The notes: generated by a model not told the origin, from the letters alone. A stretch of DNA of 64,000 nucleotides from Arenicola marina (GCA_964019135.1 OZ025256.1:38908035-38972034); one strand, 5' to 3'; positions 23,736 to 38,100 are shown, counted from the first letter of the stretch. Numbers and translations: made by a program.

Positions 23736-24803
23736 GAATATATTACTTTTAATGTTACGAATGTCTATACGGTAGTATATAAGTATGTTTTTGTTTACAA
23801 GCAGGCAAAATATAGGCATTGCCAGATAATTTCATCGTCCGTTACGGCGAAGTTAAACATAAAATTCAAATAGACTTCCGCCGCTTCCTACGAGCCCTCC
23901 CGAACTACTTAACTGTTGATTAACGACCTCATAATCCAAGCTCCCCGCACGGTGGCGCTACGCAAGCTGGCTTTTACCGCTGCTGTCGGCCGGGGGCAAA
24001 TTTCAAGATTCTTGAAAAACGGTCAAATCAGCTGTAATTTCTTGCAACAATATAGTTTTCAAGAATAAAACATCAAAATAACGAGCTTTGTGTATTTAAT
24101 ACACCCAAAACATCTTGTACCCTTTCGAAAAAGTCATAATTGTGACAGAACTCTTTTCTTTTCATCGCCTGATTTCATGTATTATTAGGCTTAGGCTGGG
24201 TCCCAGCACTAATTTGTAGAAATGCGCGATGCATTTTTCCTATCAATTTGCGCAGCGCGGCCCTGGCGAGTGTGAAAATGCATTGCAAGACGTAGACGAT
24301 AACAGAGATATAATGGAGCCCTAGCGGAGTGAGTCGAAGGCAGAGAGTGGTCATAATCACCGGCTAACGTATCCGCTGAGATAAATAGTTCTCACTAGCG
24401 GCACTAAATAATTCTGTTTAAGAACACATTCGACGAAATAAAGGTCAGATTGTTTTAATCAAACGTTAATATTTCTGATTTAGACAATCGGGTCGCTTGC
24501 TAATATAGCCGGTCGCTTGCTCACCAGTCGGTCTGTTACTCGTCTTCAATTCTACAAGCCCCAATCTCAGACCCTCTGGGTGAGCGGTGGCTTATTCGAA
24601 TGCTTCTGATCAGTTTGGGGTTGAACAAGCCAGAACGTTTATACAACTAAGAACCAATTTATTCACAACGATGGGACGATTCTGCAACGTTATGTTCCGA
24701 AAAGTGAACGCCTATTACTGAGCGCACAGTTTTCCGTTGTTATAGTGTTGGGGCCAAACAGCGAAATTTGAGCTACCATGCAGTTATTGTTCGCACTGTG
24801 CAG
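23736..24803. other. No gene seen upstream of the transporter
   Basis: Mixed DNA without recognisable exon. It may contain distal upstream sequence of the SLC6 gene. Confidence 0.35.
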
Positions 24804-24914
24804 TGCCTGCAGGTTGTTTGCTTAGTGTAACTGCTGAACAATGCTGAATAGCGAGAGGTCGGGGTCTAAATCTTCACTTGCTCAATCGGGCATACAGCCA
24901 GTAGTCTGCCCTGT
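24804..24914 (+). repeat. 110-bp direct repeat R4, copy 1
   Basis: Shares CTGCAGGTTGTTTG, TGTAACTGCTGAACA, TGCTGAATAGCGAGAG and GGGCATACAGCCAGTAGTCT with 25752-25862, in the same orientation and about 950 bp apart. Confidence 0.85.
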
Positions 24915-25751
24915 CCGACCATGTAATTCAACTGTCCCGGGCAGTGGGTTATGTCTTGTCTGTCCTTTCTATGTCTGTCCTTTCTATTGCATTTGGTCGT
25001 TCCGCATTCACTGACAGGAAATAAAAAAATATGACTTCATTTAAGCTTAATAAAGAAAAGTGTTTATCAATTCTCAATTGTCGATGAAAAAAAGAAAATA
25101 ATTTAAATTGTCTTACTTTTTATTAAGGAAAATCTGTGCGATACATTAACTGGTTAAGACTGGTTTAAAATCGTCATCTGTCAGGCAACTGACAGGCAAC
25201 AATAGGTCTAAATGACCTCGTTTTTATTAGTGCGGAGAATTGTTAAGCGTTGTAGCCGATCGCAAGCGTCAGTGCGACTTCTAATGACCTGTCAGTCAGC
25301 CAAAACTGCCTGTCTCACCCCAAACCGTTCACGTTCCTGCACCTTGCCCCAATTGCTCGCGCTTCGGTCATTGGCTGTTGCAGTCCAGTGACCGATGCAT
25401 TCAGTTTTACTAGCCATGCAGGGCGTTGAACTAGCTATATTCGGGCGTTTTCCTTATAAACTCTCTCCAGTCTCTAATTGACCATGTGTCATGAATGGCA
25501 ATAATATGAAAATTTATATGCCGCTTTTGTGCACATTGGCAAGGAGCCCTCCCGGGACATTGAAAAGGGGTTGGATGAAACTAGCCCCAAAATTGGGTTC
25601 CAGGGTTCCAACTCGTTGATCTGCAGCTCGGCCTGCGCGTTCCCGTCATAATGGGGTATAAATATAATATCATCCACGAATGGATGTCGCATGCCAACTG
25701 TTCGCCACATATGCGAATCCGCTGCAACTCCTCTTGAGTTGAAAAAGTTAG
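24915..25751. other. Segment between direct repeats, possible promoter region
   Basis: Contains a CCAAT-type ATTGGCTG near 25370 and TTATAAACTC near 25456, which could serve transcription of the SLC6 gene beginning downstream. This is weak evidence; the true first exon is not identified. Confidence 0.25.
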
Positions 25752-25862
25752 TGCCTGCAGGTTGTTTGTTCAGTGTAACTGCTGAACATTGCTGAATAGC
25801 GAGAGATCGCAGTCTAAATCTTCACCTGTCCCGTCGGGCATACAGCCAGTAGTCTGACCTGT
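25752..25862 (+). repeat. 110-bp direct repeat R4, copy 2
   Basis: Second copy of R4, ending only about 70 bp before the acceptor of the first recognised SLC6 exon. Confidence 0.85.
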
Positions 25863-25931
25863 CTTTATTTAAAATTAAGATTTTTTTTGTTGAAACTGAA
25901 TTCTGATAATATATGTAATATATTATTGCAG

Positions 25932-26196
25932 GACTCGCTCGGAAAAGAGAAAGAGGCGATGATTCCAGACCTGAATGACCCCCACCCCTCCCCCGTGACT
26001 CCCACAGAGGAGGCCGTGGGGCTGGTGGTGGAAAAGGGATGGGACGGGGAGTCGCGGGAGACCAACTCCTCAAGCGTCGGGGAGGAGAGGGAGGCGTGGT
26101 CGGGGAAACTAGACTTCGTAATGTCAGCCCTCAGTTTGTCGGTTGGCATGGGCAACCTTTGGCGCTTCCCCTACCTCTGCTACAGCAACGGGGGAG
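25932..26196 (+). CDS. SLC6 gene exon 1 (N-terminus, TM1)
   Basis: Acceptor TTATTGCAG at 25931 and donor GTGAGA at 26197. The frame is open through the acceptor (DSLGKEKEA before the ATG at 25959), so the protein may begin in an upstream exon. It encodes residues 1-80, including [20 protein letters not shown]. Confidence 0.93.
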
Positions 26197-29100
26197 GTGA
26201 GAGTGCGCTCGGTCCGGCTAGCTTGATATAATTAACGTTTTATACTTCTCTACATTACAATCCTCACTTGAAATCATTGTTTAATACATAATTTGCATAG
26301 ATAATGGAATAATTACTTAATTAGATATTTACGATTTGGTGTAGCCTGGTATAAGCCTCTGATGTTATAAGCATATGAAAGAGTTTCGTGTTCGTAATAT
26401 TTAATATCCATGTAATTTTTCTATAACCATACATGTTATAATTAAGTATTAAATCGTATGATTTGCCATGCTACGGTAGTATATGTGTTCCTAACAGTTT
26501 CATTATTCCTAACATTGTCCTTATTCTTAACATGTTCCTTATTCCAACCATTGTCCTTATTCTTAACATGTTCCTTATTCTTAACATTTGCCTTATTCTT
26601 AGCATTGTCCTTATTCTTAACATTGTCCTTATTTTAACATTGTCCTTATTCTTAACATTGTCCTTATTCTTAACATTGTCCTTAACATTGTTCTTATTCT
26701 TAACATTGTCCTTATTCTTAACATTGTTCTTATTCTAAACATTGTCCTTATTCTTAACATGTTCCTTATTCTTAACATGTTCCTTATTCTTAACATTGTC
26801 CTTATTCTTAGCATTGTCCATATTCTTAACATGTTCCTTATTCTTAACATTGTCCTTATTCTTAACATGTTCCTTATTCTTAACATGTTCCTTATTCTTA
26901 ACCAGTATGAAAGTTAATGTTCCACTTTCCTGACTCACCAGCAAATGGAGGAATAAAGTACATTTATTCATTCATTCATTAATATCGACGTCTATTGCCC
27001 ATGGATGTATCGTTCTTAACATGAATTGTGCTGCGAGGAGATTTTGAGGCATGTTTTGACAAGATGACGCATGAAGTAACCCCCCCCCCCCTCCCTTCTC
27101 TCGCCTCCCACCAGGTGCCTTCCTCATCCCGTACGCCCTTCTGAACGCCTTCATTGGCTTTCCGTTGATCTTCCTGGAGTATTCCTTCGGCCAGTATGGC
27201 GGCCAGGGACCCATCTCTATTTGGAAGGCATGTCCTATCTTCGAAGGTGGGTGGGCACTCTAATCCTATGCCTTGAGGACAGGCAAAAATCGGACAGTGC
27301 CCATCTGCAGAGCGGGCCCGAGTTTTGCCCGCTCTTGAGCCATAGGATTAGCTAAGGCTTGTTGATGTATCAGCCCTCATCTGTTTTTTCCAAGCAAACT
27401 CTCAAATGTAAATGATGTATTTACTTGTGATTTATAACAATGAAAGTAAACTGCGAATGTGGACTAGATATCCAGGAATTAAAATTTACCGATATTTTAC
27501 TCTTCAGAAACGTCTAAATGTTTAAACTGTTTGATGGTTTTTCTTTGTGACTTTTGATCTTGACATTGACCTTGAACCTGACCGTGACCTTTGACCCCGG
27601 CAGGCATCGGCTGGATCATGTTCACTGTGTCATTCTTCGTGTCCATCTACTACATCGTCATCATCTCCTGGTGCTTCTTCTACATCTTCGCCTCCTTCTC
27701 CAGCCACGTGCCCTGGGCCACGTGCGGCAATTGGTGGAACACGGCCAGTAAGTACCGACACTTTCAGTAAGTACCGACCCCGTCAGTAAGTACCGACCCC
27801 GTCAGTGAATACTGGGAGCTGTCGGTAAGTAATGAGCGCTGTCAGTAAGTACCGACCCCGTCAGTAAGTATCGACCCCGTCAGTAAGTACTGACCCCGTC
27901 AGTAAGTATCGGCCCCTTCAGTACGTACTGGGAGCTGTCAGTAAGTAATGGGCGCTGTCAGTTAGTACCGACAACGTCTGACCGTGTCAGTAAGTACAGG
28001 ACGCGTCAGTAAGTATACATAGCTGTCAGTAAGTACAGGACGCGTCAGTAAGTACACAGAGCTGTCAGTAAGTACTGAACCGTGTGAGTTAGTACCGATC
28101 CTGTCAGTAAGTACCAATCCCGTCAGTAAGTACCTGCCCCGTCAGTAAGAACTGAGCGCTGTCAGTTAGCACTGAGCGCTGTCAGCAAGTACTGAGCGCT
28201 GTCAGTAATTCAGGACGCTGTTAGTAATGACACAGAGCTGTCAATAAATACTGGGTGCTTTCAGTAAGTACTGGTTGCTTTCAATAAGTACAGGGTGCTG
28301 TCAGTTAGTACTGAGTTCCGTCCGTAAGTGCACGGAGCTGTCAGTAAATACCCTTACCGACCTTGTCAGTAAGTACAGGACGCTGTCAGTAAGTGCCCAG
28401 AGCTGTTTGTAAGTGCCTAGACCTGTCAGTGAGCACCCAGAGCTGTCAGTAAGTGCCGATAACTGTCAGCAATTTTTGAACCCTGTCAGTAAGTGTGAAA
28501 CATCTCCAGTTAGAGAAGAACTGTCAAAAAGCTTGTCAGGCACTGTCAGCAAGTACGCACCACGACCAGTAACCGTGAGGCAGTTCACGGTTTAATATCG
28601 TGCTACATGCATGTCATCTTTGCTTATGGCTTTCATATGACGGTTCACGTGTTCTATCTCTGTCCTCCACAGACTGCAGTGTGTCATTTGCGACCACCAA
28701 CAGCAGCCTGGGACTCAATGAAACCTTGCTTGGCACTGCAGCGCCATCTACGGACATGGCGAATGGAACCATGACCTTTGCACCCGTATCACCCAGCGAC
28801 GAATACTTCCAGTGAGTCTGAACCACTGTTTACCAATATAAGAGTTACCTTTCCATAAGTTTAGTGAAACACACCTGTTTATGAAAATGAGTCCTATCTG
28901 TATGGACGCTGAGTTGAATCTCGGTTGAATTGAGTTGAAAGTTCAGGAGGATTTGCACGTGGTCACTCAATATGGCGAATGTGGCTTTCTATAGTCACTG
29001 CTGTCATTATCAGTGATTATTGGTTGGTCTTGTCCAGAGGGTTTTGTTCTGTTTGATGAATTTCGTCATTCATGTATTACAGGTACTGTATTACATATTG

Positions 29101-32100
29101 CAATATACCAGATACGTTTATGTCACCAGTCACTCATTACATTATTAATCCGCGTGAACGGGTGCGGCGATATGGGACGGTGGCACGCCGCACTGTATGG
29201 CAAGCCAAAGTGGACTTTCATGAAGTATTTGCACATATGTCGGAATATTTGAAAATATCAGTAATTCATTCAGACATATGTTTGAATGAATTACTGATAT
29301 CTTTAACTTACTTAGAGATATCTGTAATTCAACGTCATTATACATATCTATCATTGATTTGAACATATCTATCATTGATTTGAACATATCTATCATTGAT
29401 TTGAACCTATCTATCATTGATTTGAACATATCTATCATTGATTCGAACCTATCCATCATTGATTTGAACATATCTGAAAATGATTTAGAGAAATCTCTAA
29501 ATGAATTAAAGGGCTATCAGTATTTCATTTGAATATACCCCTAAATGAATCACAGATAACAATAATTCGAATTCAAGGTATCTCTAATTGGAATTACTGT
29601 TATCTTTAATTCATTTGAAGATATCTGTAATTCGAATTATAGATAACAATAATTAGAATTAAATCGGGCACGTGGAGTCGAACAGAACCCGTGCACAAAT
29701 GCGTATATGCGAAGATACACAGTATCTAGCATCGAGGACACCATCACCATATATGTCGAGTGAGGCAGTGTACAATAGGTTTGTATATGGATACAAAATA
29801 ATTCCAAGCAGGTAAAAAATCCTTAAACCGGAACTAAATATTCGAACCCGGTTAACATCCTTTACAGCACCTGAAACCCATACCGCGACTCTTCGATCAC
29901 ATCACCTCGACTCCCCCCCCCCACCCGTCCCAATTCCCCACGTCGACCCCCACACCCCACCGAAATTCACCATCACGAACCACCACCTCGAAACCCCACC
30001 TAGACTCACCACCTCGACTCCCTAACTCGAACCCAAGCTCGATTACCCCACCTTGACTACCCTCCTCGAACCCCTACATGGAACCCCCACATAGAAGCCA
30101 ACCTCGACTCCCCAGCCCAATTTCCCGCATCGAACCCCCACCTAGGTAATAATTTTTCTATCGGGAGTACGGGTAAGTAGTATTTCAACTTTGTTTGAAT
30201 ATTTATTTCCCGGTGGGGGCATTTAAAACAGTGTACGTGTTTATGAATGTGGTGGTACAAGCATCCATACATCCATGAATTCAATTTAGACATATCAGTA
30301 ATTCATTTAAAGATATCTTAATTGATTTACTGTTATCTACAATTGAAGAATATTGAATTGAAGATAACTAATATATTTAAGGATATCTCTTAAAGAAGTA
30401 AAGATGATTTAGAGATATCTTTAAATGATTTAGAGATATCTTTAAATGATTTAGAGATATCTTTAAATGATTTAGAGATATCTTGAAATGATTTAAAGAT
30501 ATGTGCAAATACTGAGCATAAGCACGGCCATTTTTAGAGATATCTCTAAATCATTTAGATTATTTAAAGATATGTGCAAATATTTAGACATATGTGCAAA
30601 TACTGCATTAAAGTCCACTTTGGCTTGCCATAGCACTCCCTCAACACCATGTGACATCCTATAGCGATCCATACCGCGGTCGGCCATCTCCTTGTGCCAT
30701 GGGCGGCTCTAGCCACACGCCACTCGTCTTGTCAGGGATTCCGCGACAAATATTTCACACGCCTCGTGTTTTCCCATGGATCTCAGCCCTCCGCGCAGCC
30801 AGTCACGTGACCCATTCTTCCCTGCAGTCGCTTCGTCTTGGACCTGTCTGACAGTATGGAGCCTGGCCACATGGGGGCGCCTCGGTGGCAGCTGGTGCTC
30901 TGCCTCCTGCTCTGCTGGGTCCTCGTCACCGTCTGCCTCAGCCGCGGGATCCAGTCGTCTGGCAAGGTAGCTCTCTCAGCGTCTCCCTCATATTAAACAT
31001 TACAGGGGCGGATCCAGAGGGGGGCCGACCCGACCGCCCCCCCCCCCTTTTAGGGCCGACATTTATACCATTTAACATATGAAAACCGAAAAGCTAGGCT
31101 CTTACTCGAAATCGGCCCCCCTTTTTTCCAGCATATCTGGATCTGACCCTGTCCTTATCAGTTCCGATCCCGGAGGGGGGGTACTTAATACATTGCTGTG
31201 GGCGGGGGGTTCCGCGGTATAGCTTCCCCTTTTTCGCCACCAAATCTGCTTGATATGTTATTGTTGTCTCCGTGCCCCCTGATGCCACGCCCTGTCTCTC
31301 GCCAGGTAACCTACGTCACGGCTCTGTCACCCTACGTCATCCTGGTCATTCTCTTTGTCCGAGGCATCACCCTAGAGGGCGCTGCAGACGGTATTGTGTA
31401 CTATTTCACGCCCGACTGGGAGAAGCTACTTTCAGCCAAGGTAATACACACCACAACTGTTGCAGTAACGTTATGTCGTGCTTATATTGTCGCACTTACA
31501 TTGTCGTCATTAATTGTCTTAATTTTATTGTTTTACATTGTTGTCTTAATTTTATTGTCTTTTAGTGCTGTCTTAATCTTAGTGCTGTCTTATTTTTATT
31601 GCTGTCTTCATTTTATTGTCTTAATTTCATTGTCTTAATTTTATTGTCTTAATTTTATTGTCTTAATTTTATTGTCTTAATTTTATTGTCTTACTTTTAT
31701 TGTCTTAATTATCGTCATTGTAGTGTCGTATTTTTACCCATTCTTGGTTCCTTTTAGCAAATTGGTCATTAAATGTTTTTTTTTCTGAATATTTAATATT
31801 TGATTATTTAATATTGTTCGATTAGATTGAAACTATCTGTGCAACTATGAGTGGTGCCCCATTGCTGTTCAATAATCTAAAAAGGAACTTGATGTTGCTA
31901 TGGTTACAGGTGTGGGGAGATGCGGCTGTACAGGTCTTCTTCTCGCTCAGCATCTGTTGGGGAGGCCAACTGACCCTGGCCAGCTACAACCCCTTCCACA
32001 ACAACTGTCTCCGGTGAGGAGGGTACATTAAATGTACTTTTCATGTTGCAATGCGTGAGGCCGAAATCCATTGCATAGACAAGGGTCTAAGAGCGTGCAT

Positions 32101-35100
32101 ACAAGTACACCCATAACTAAGTGAAGGATCAGAAACAGTTGTCGATGACATTTGATCGTACGCGGTTTCTACAATTTTGTGATATATTTGTTGTTTTTGT
32201 CCCTTAATGAATTACGAACTACCCCAAGGCTCCTGGAGCGGAAATATATTATTTGTATTGATCTCCGTATTTTTCAGTGGTTAGCGCAGTAGAAAGTAGA
32301 GTGATAGGTCCTGGGGGCCTCCCTTGTGTAGTGTGAGCCCAATAGACCGCAGTTCAACGGGTCTAGGGTTCGATCCCGAGCCTGGGAACCTAATCTGGGG
32401 TATGTTTCACCCATTCCTCATCGTCCCGGGAGGTTGCTTGACCTGATTTAGCCCTTGCTGTGCACAACAGCTACTCAATCAGGGGCGTAGACAGGGACAT
32501 GAGCAAGTGTACGCACCTGGTGCATATAGAATGGAACAGGATTGCACGAACCGGCACAGCCCAATGTGTACGCTCGCGCGCACGTGCGTACGGCTGGATA
32601 CGCCCCTGTCAATGGATTTCACTTCGTGCACTAAGCCTCGCTTCCATTCACCATTCCAGGGATGCCGTTGTCGTTGTGCTAGGCGACTCACTCACCAGTG
32701 TCTTCGGCGGAGTCGTCGTGTTTTCCTTCATCGGATACTTCGCCAACCTGCTGCAAGTCGACATCGACAAGGTCGCCACCCAAGGTCAGTCTCAAGCTCA
32801 CGCGATATCTTCATCAGGCGTATATTCTTTCTGCCACTTCGCTTTTCCCACTTCTTCCTCACTTGAACGACGCCTGTGGAATGCCAATGAGTAGTTTTAA
32901 TATGGTGGATAGAGCCTGGCAAAGTGACGAGAATATTAGAGCCATCTAAAAAAAAATTCATATATATTTGGGGCTCAAAATTAAAACTCAATTGGTATTG
33001 CAGTGCATGGGTACAATAGGTACATATGTAAGGAAAAATAATTAACTCACGCTACTTCACCAGGTTTGCATGTTGGAGAAAGTGAAGGCCTCCATTTTCA
33101 GAAATGAGCGTTGCTTTGGTCAAAGTTGAGTGTCAAAGGAAAAGGATATACCCTGCATGACACACAGACTGTTATATCAAATGAAAAGGCTATACCCTGC
33201 ATGACACACAGACTGTTATATCAAAGGAAAAGGCTATACCCTGCATGACACACAGACTGTTTTATCAAAGGAAAAGGATATACCCTGCATGACACACAGC
33301 TTGTTATATCAAAGGAAAAGGATATACCCTGCATGACACACAGACTGTTATATCAAAGGAAAAGGCTATACCCTGCATGACACACAGACTGTTATATCAA
33401 AGGAAAAGGATATACCCTGCATGACACACAGACTGTTATATCAATTTAATTCGATCTTTGTAGTCTGGCATATGATTGCGGACATAAATGTATAATTCAG
33501 GACTGAATCATACAATTGTCGGACAATTTTGCGTTCATCTGCACCTTATTGGATGCCTTTTCACTGTATGTACCGCTTAGCATCAACTCTCCCTCTCCCC
33601 CACCCTCTCCACATCGCTCCCACTCTCTCACAAAAACATGTCTGACTGACTGACTGACACCTGCAGGTCCCGGGCTGGCCTTCATCATCTACCCCCAGGC
33701 CACCACCACCCTGCCCCTGCCACAGCTGTGGACAGTCCTCTTCATGCTGGTCCTCATCAGCGTTGGCATGGGAACACAGGTAGGACGATATCCTCAGGCA
33801 AATTATTATGTTTTTTTGGAAGCGAAATGTGTATATGACTCTACCAGGCAGCTACCCCGTAACTAAGAGCTCTTTTTTGTCATTAATGTTCCTTTCCATG
33901 ACGTATGTCGACGCAATGATTTTGTTATAAGCGGCATGAAATAGTATTGTCCTTTTTTTCTTATTTACATCAGGAGGGTCGCGTGTCATACTTGTATTTT
34001 GCATCATTTTGCATGTATCTGTGCGAAGAACATGACGCCAATGCGCATTTTAACAATAGTAAAACCTAAATTGTGCGCTGCCTATGATAGATAGTTCTTC
34101 CACCCACCGCTGGCGTCAGCTATTTTGCATTTGCAAAATGGCTGCCTGGAGTTCTATCGCACCAGACGATATGAACGTACACTGATCTTAAGCTATGAAG
34201 TTATTATGTAACGACGGATGCAGGAGGGATGTTTGAAGTGAAATATTTTGGACATATTTTGTTATCAATCGCATTATTGTCTTTGGTTGTCTTGGTTTTA
34301 GCTGGGTCTCGTGCAGACCATATTGACGACTATCTGTGACAAGTTCCCGGCTGTGTTCCGGCTCCAGCGGCCTCGCTTCCTCCTGCTCCTGTGTATCTCA
34401 GTCGCCCTCTTCCTCCTGGGGCTGCCCTGCACCACACGGGTGAGAACCCCTCACTGCATGTACAGCAGGACGCCTGTCAGAACCCAAAACGTCATGGTGA
34501 CGAAAACGTCATGCCTTGATAGAATTAAATATACAGTATTAAGCTTTACTTAAACCATCCTGGTTATCGCTCATACAATCCTGCGTGACGTTTTTGAAGG
34601 GGACGGGGCGGGGCCACCCGGGGCTAAAGAAGTCATTGCTTGACAATTAGTGACATCTTGGAGGCCGTAATTCGCGCCTTAAGGCCCCAAAAATTAATGA
34701 AGTCTAAGGTGTCTTGGAGTAGAAGGTTCCAAGGGCTGAACCCGGGAGGGAGGGGGGGGGGTGGCGAGATACCCCTTATTCATTTATGAAAGCACTGATA
34801 AATTGTTCTGAAACTGAAAAGTTACTGCGTCATATATTAATTGCCCCCGTCAACATACACGGCGATCGAGGCACAGTGTGAAACTGTACATTTGCTCCTA
34901 GATGGCGCAGGCCGTGTGGTCTGACGTTTTCGACACTGTGACGTTTTGTGTCCTAACAGACGTCTGGCTCTAACAGCGGTCAATTGCGGCGTCCTGTATT
35001 ACTTGCATTGTCTGCGTCTGTCCCTAGGCGAGCCTGTTCAGGTCATGGCCTCGTGCGCTGAGGCCATATTCATAATCGCCACTTAGGCTACGCCAATAGG

Positions 35101-38100
35101 GCTATAAGGTCTCGTTGGTCTAGACTTCCGGTTTACTCATTTTGTGGGACAAACAAACGAAGCACGTGTTCGGAACGAGTTTAGAATCTCTGCGCACACT
35201 GGTATCCTGACTATCTGTGACGTAGGCGTGACGTGCATGTTACGCAAAGAGTGAGACTGGGAACCAGACTACCTGCGCAAGAGCCAGGCGCCGAGGGGTG
35301 GGTCCATTGCGGAAGGCCTGGCGATATAATTAAGAATATTTAAGAAATATAGCTGCCCAAAACGGATAGACGACATATTTTTCATTTATTTGTGCCACCA
35401 CTATGACTAATATTTGTTACGACGGGACAACACGGCTGAGAAACTAACGTTTTTGTGCATTTCCTATGAAAACGAGACATTATGACGTCACATGGATTCT
35501 CCCCAAGTGACAACATTGGCGCAACGCCTCAAACAGAAAACTTAAAAAGAATGAAGAACTTTGTCTTTTCGTGATCCAAAAGTGATACGAAAACATCCTA
35601 CTGGTCCTAATTTACCTTTACCATGTGGTTTAATGACGCGTCCGTGTGTTGTTACTCCATGCACTGCACATTTTGACAGCGGAATGGCAAGTCGATCACT
35701 TGCTCTCGCCATTTTTGTCACCGCGGAGGCACGTGAAACTCTGTGACGTCACTCGCAGTCTGTAAAACTCGCGAAAGGCCGGGTGCAGGGCTAAATTTAG
35801 AACGCTATTTTTAGCTTTTGAGTGTTGTGAAGACGGATTTTACCTTGTATATTCCCAAAGTCTATTCCCATCGCCTCCAAATATTTTAACGTCTATCTCC
35901 CATAGCCATGTTTAGTGAAATGGTACTCATAGTCTTTAGAGTAAACCTGGAAAGAAATTGACTTAAAGCTGCCTATAGTTCAACATGGAGCACGTGTGTT
36001 TGTTTGTCCCCAAAATTAAAGTCTCGCGGCCCGATCGCGAGAACTGTATAGCCCTATAGACTTGGCGCTAAGTGGAAGATTTTTCGAGCGATTATCGGGT
36101 TCAAAATGCATAAGTAGTCACCTAAGAAGTGGATTTGCTGAATTAAGAAAGTGCTAAAATTATGTTGAAGAGGATTTCTTAAACATGAGCACCACCACAA
36201 CGAGCTGGTGAAACTAAGACCAACATGCAATTCTCGTGCGTAACTTATGAGGGGATTATGAATACGGCCCCTGGCCTCGACATCTGTATGGCAAAGGCGT
36301 GTGTCATTCAAACTAATTTTATTATCCAACTTTGGCCTTGGCGTGCACGTCAGTGTCCTGGGACACCAATATTCCATATTGTCTGCCCCATTGGATGACC
36401 GTAGCACTGGTATCGTAGGCCTACTTAGAACTTGGTGCCAAAAGACGACCTTTCTGCCGCTGTACACTCTGTGTCACTGCATGCCCCGTTTCCTGCAAAC
36501 GTTAAGTTAACATAGCGGAAACGTTGTTGGTTAACCGGCAACCATATATCAACCATGCAAAACACACTCTAACGTTAACTTAACGTTAGCATGCTATCTG
36601 GGATGTTATGTGCAGCTTTCTGACTCCACATCCGGCGTGTTGTTTTCCAGGGCGGCATGTACGTGATCCAGCTGTTTGATACCTACGTGGCCTCATTTGG
36701 GACACTCTTCTGCAGTATTTTGCTGCTCGTCGCCATTCCCTGGGTGTATGGTGAGTGGATAAGCCCAGGAATACTTATCACAATGCGTAGCTCAGTGTAC
36801 ACGTGCAAAGCTTAGGCACCGTACGTGGGACAGACAAAATATTTCCGTTATGCTTATATATGTATCAATTAGTTGTAAATGTCTTAATGGCCAAACAGAT
36901 ATGACTACATGACGCAAAATGGCGACTTGGTCGTTGGAACGTGGGAAAATATATTATTCCACATAAGATTGTACGGTTCAACATTAGTATATATTTAATG
37001 TGTATAATTATATATGGCTGCAAAGTCTGTGATTAATTTTAGTTTTAAGCATATTAATATAAATATATAAATTAAAATATCTAAATATATAGTAATAGCT
37101 ATGTATATTAATATCTATGTATATTAATATATAGATATATTAATATATATATAAATATTAATATACATATAAATATTATTGATGTCAGCTTCATTATTAT
37201 TTAATGAATGTCTCGTTCTTTGGCCAGCTTACTGCATCCCTTGTGGGAATGTGTGACTGTCTTGTGTGTTAATGATACATTACGTCACCAAACTTTGCAG
37301 TTAGTTACCTTTTAACATATGATGACATCTATTTTGTATCGAGTTAGCAGGGGCGGATCCGGGGGGGGGGGGTTACGGGGGTTAAAGTCAGCTTCTACGA
37401 GCATCCGCCCCCCCCCCCCCCCCCGCGTTGGCAAATTCCTAGATCCGCCCCTGAGTTTGCATTTACACAGTCAGACAATGTGTCAGAACGGTTTTCCAAA
37501 TATTTCAAGAATCATAATGTAAGTGAAAAATTGCTGTATGAGCAGCTTAGATGAAAGGTGATTATTTTTATATCGATAAAAGTGCTTAGAATGACAATGT
37601 ATGTATTGGTAGGCATGGACCGTCTGTTCACCGACATAGAGGCCATGATGAGCAGGAGGCTGAGTCGTGTATGGATCTTCGTCTGGAAGTTCTTCGCCCC
37701 CCTCGCCGTCGCCGTAAGTAGACATACATATACACAACCTTATATAAACCGCATTAACCATATATTAACTATACGTATATATGTAGCAGTGAGGGCTGTT
37801 TGATATTGTGTCGCAACCTGGAAGAACAACCTGTGTCGTTTAACGATCGGTGGTAAACTTTCAACAATAATATGTACAATATTACAAGTATTAAGGCAAT
37901 ATGTAGGTATACAATTGTGTATATAGAGTTTTAGTGCAGACATCTTTGATCATTATTAATAAATAACAACGAACTGCGTTATCTAAGTTAATAACTATCA
38001 TTAGATGTAGATCACCTGGAAGCACAACCGGTGTCGTTAAACGATTGTTGGCAAATTCACAGATTTGCCACTTGAACTATTGGCGCCATTATTATTAACC

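Noticed and set aside
24804-25862. The 110-bp direct repeats as terminal repeats of a retroelement
   Set aside because: They are short, and I see no polymerase, primer-binding site or polypurine tract between them.
26470-26900. Leu/Ile-rich or LRIRTM-repeat membrane protein
   Set aside because: It is an 18-bp CTTATTCTTAACATTGTC tandem repeat inside SLC6 intron 1.
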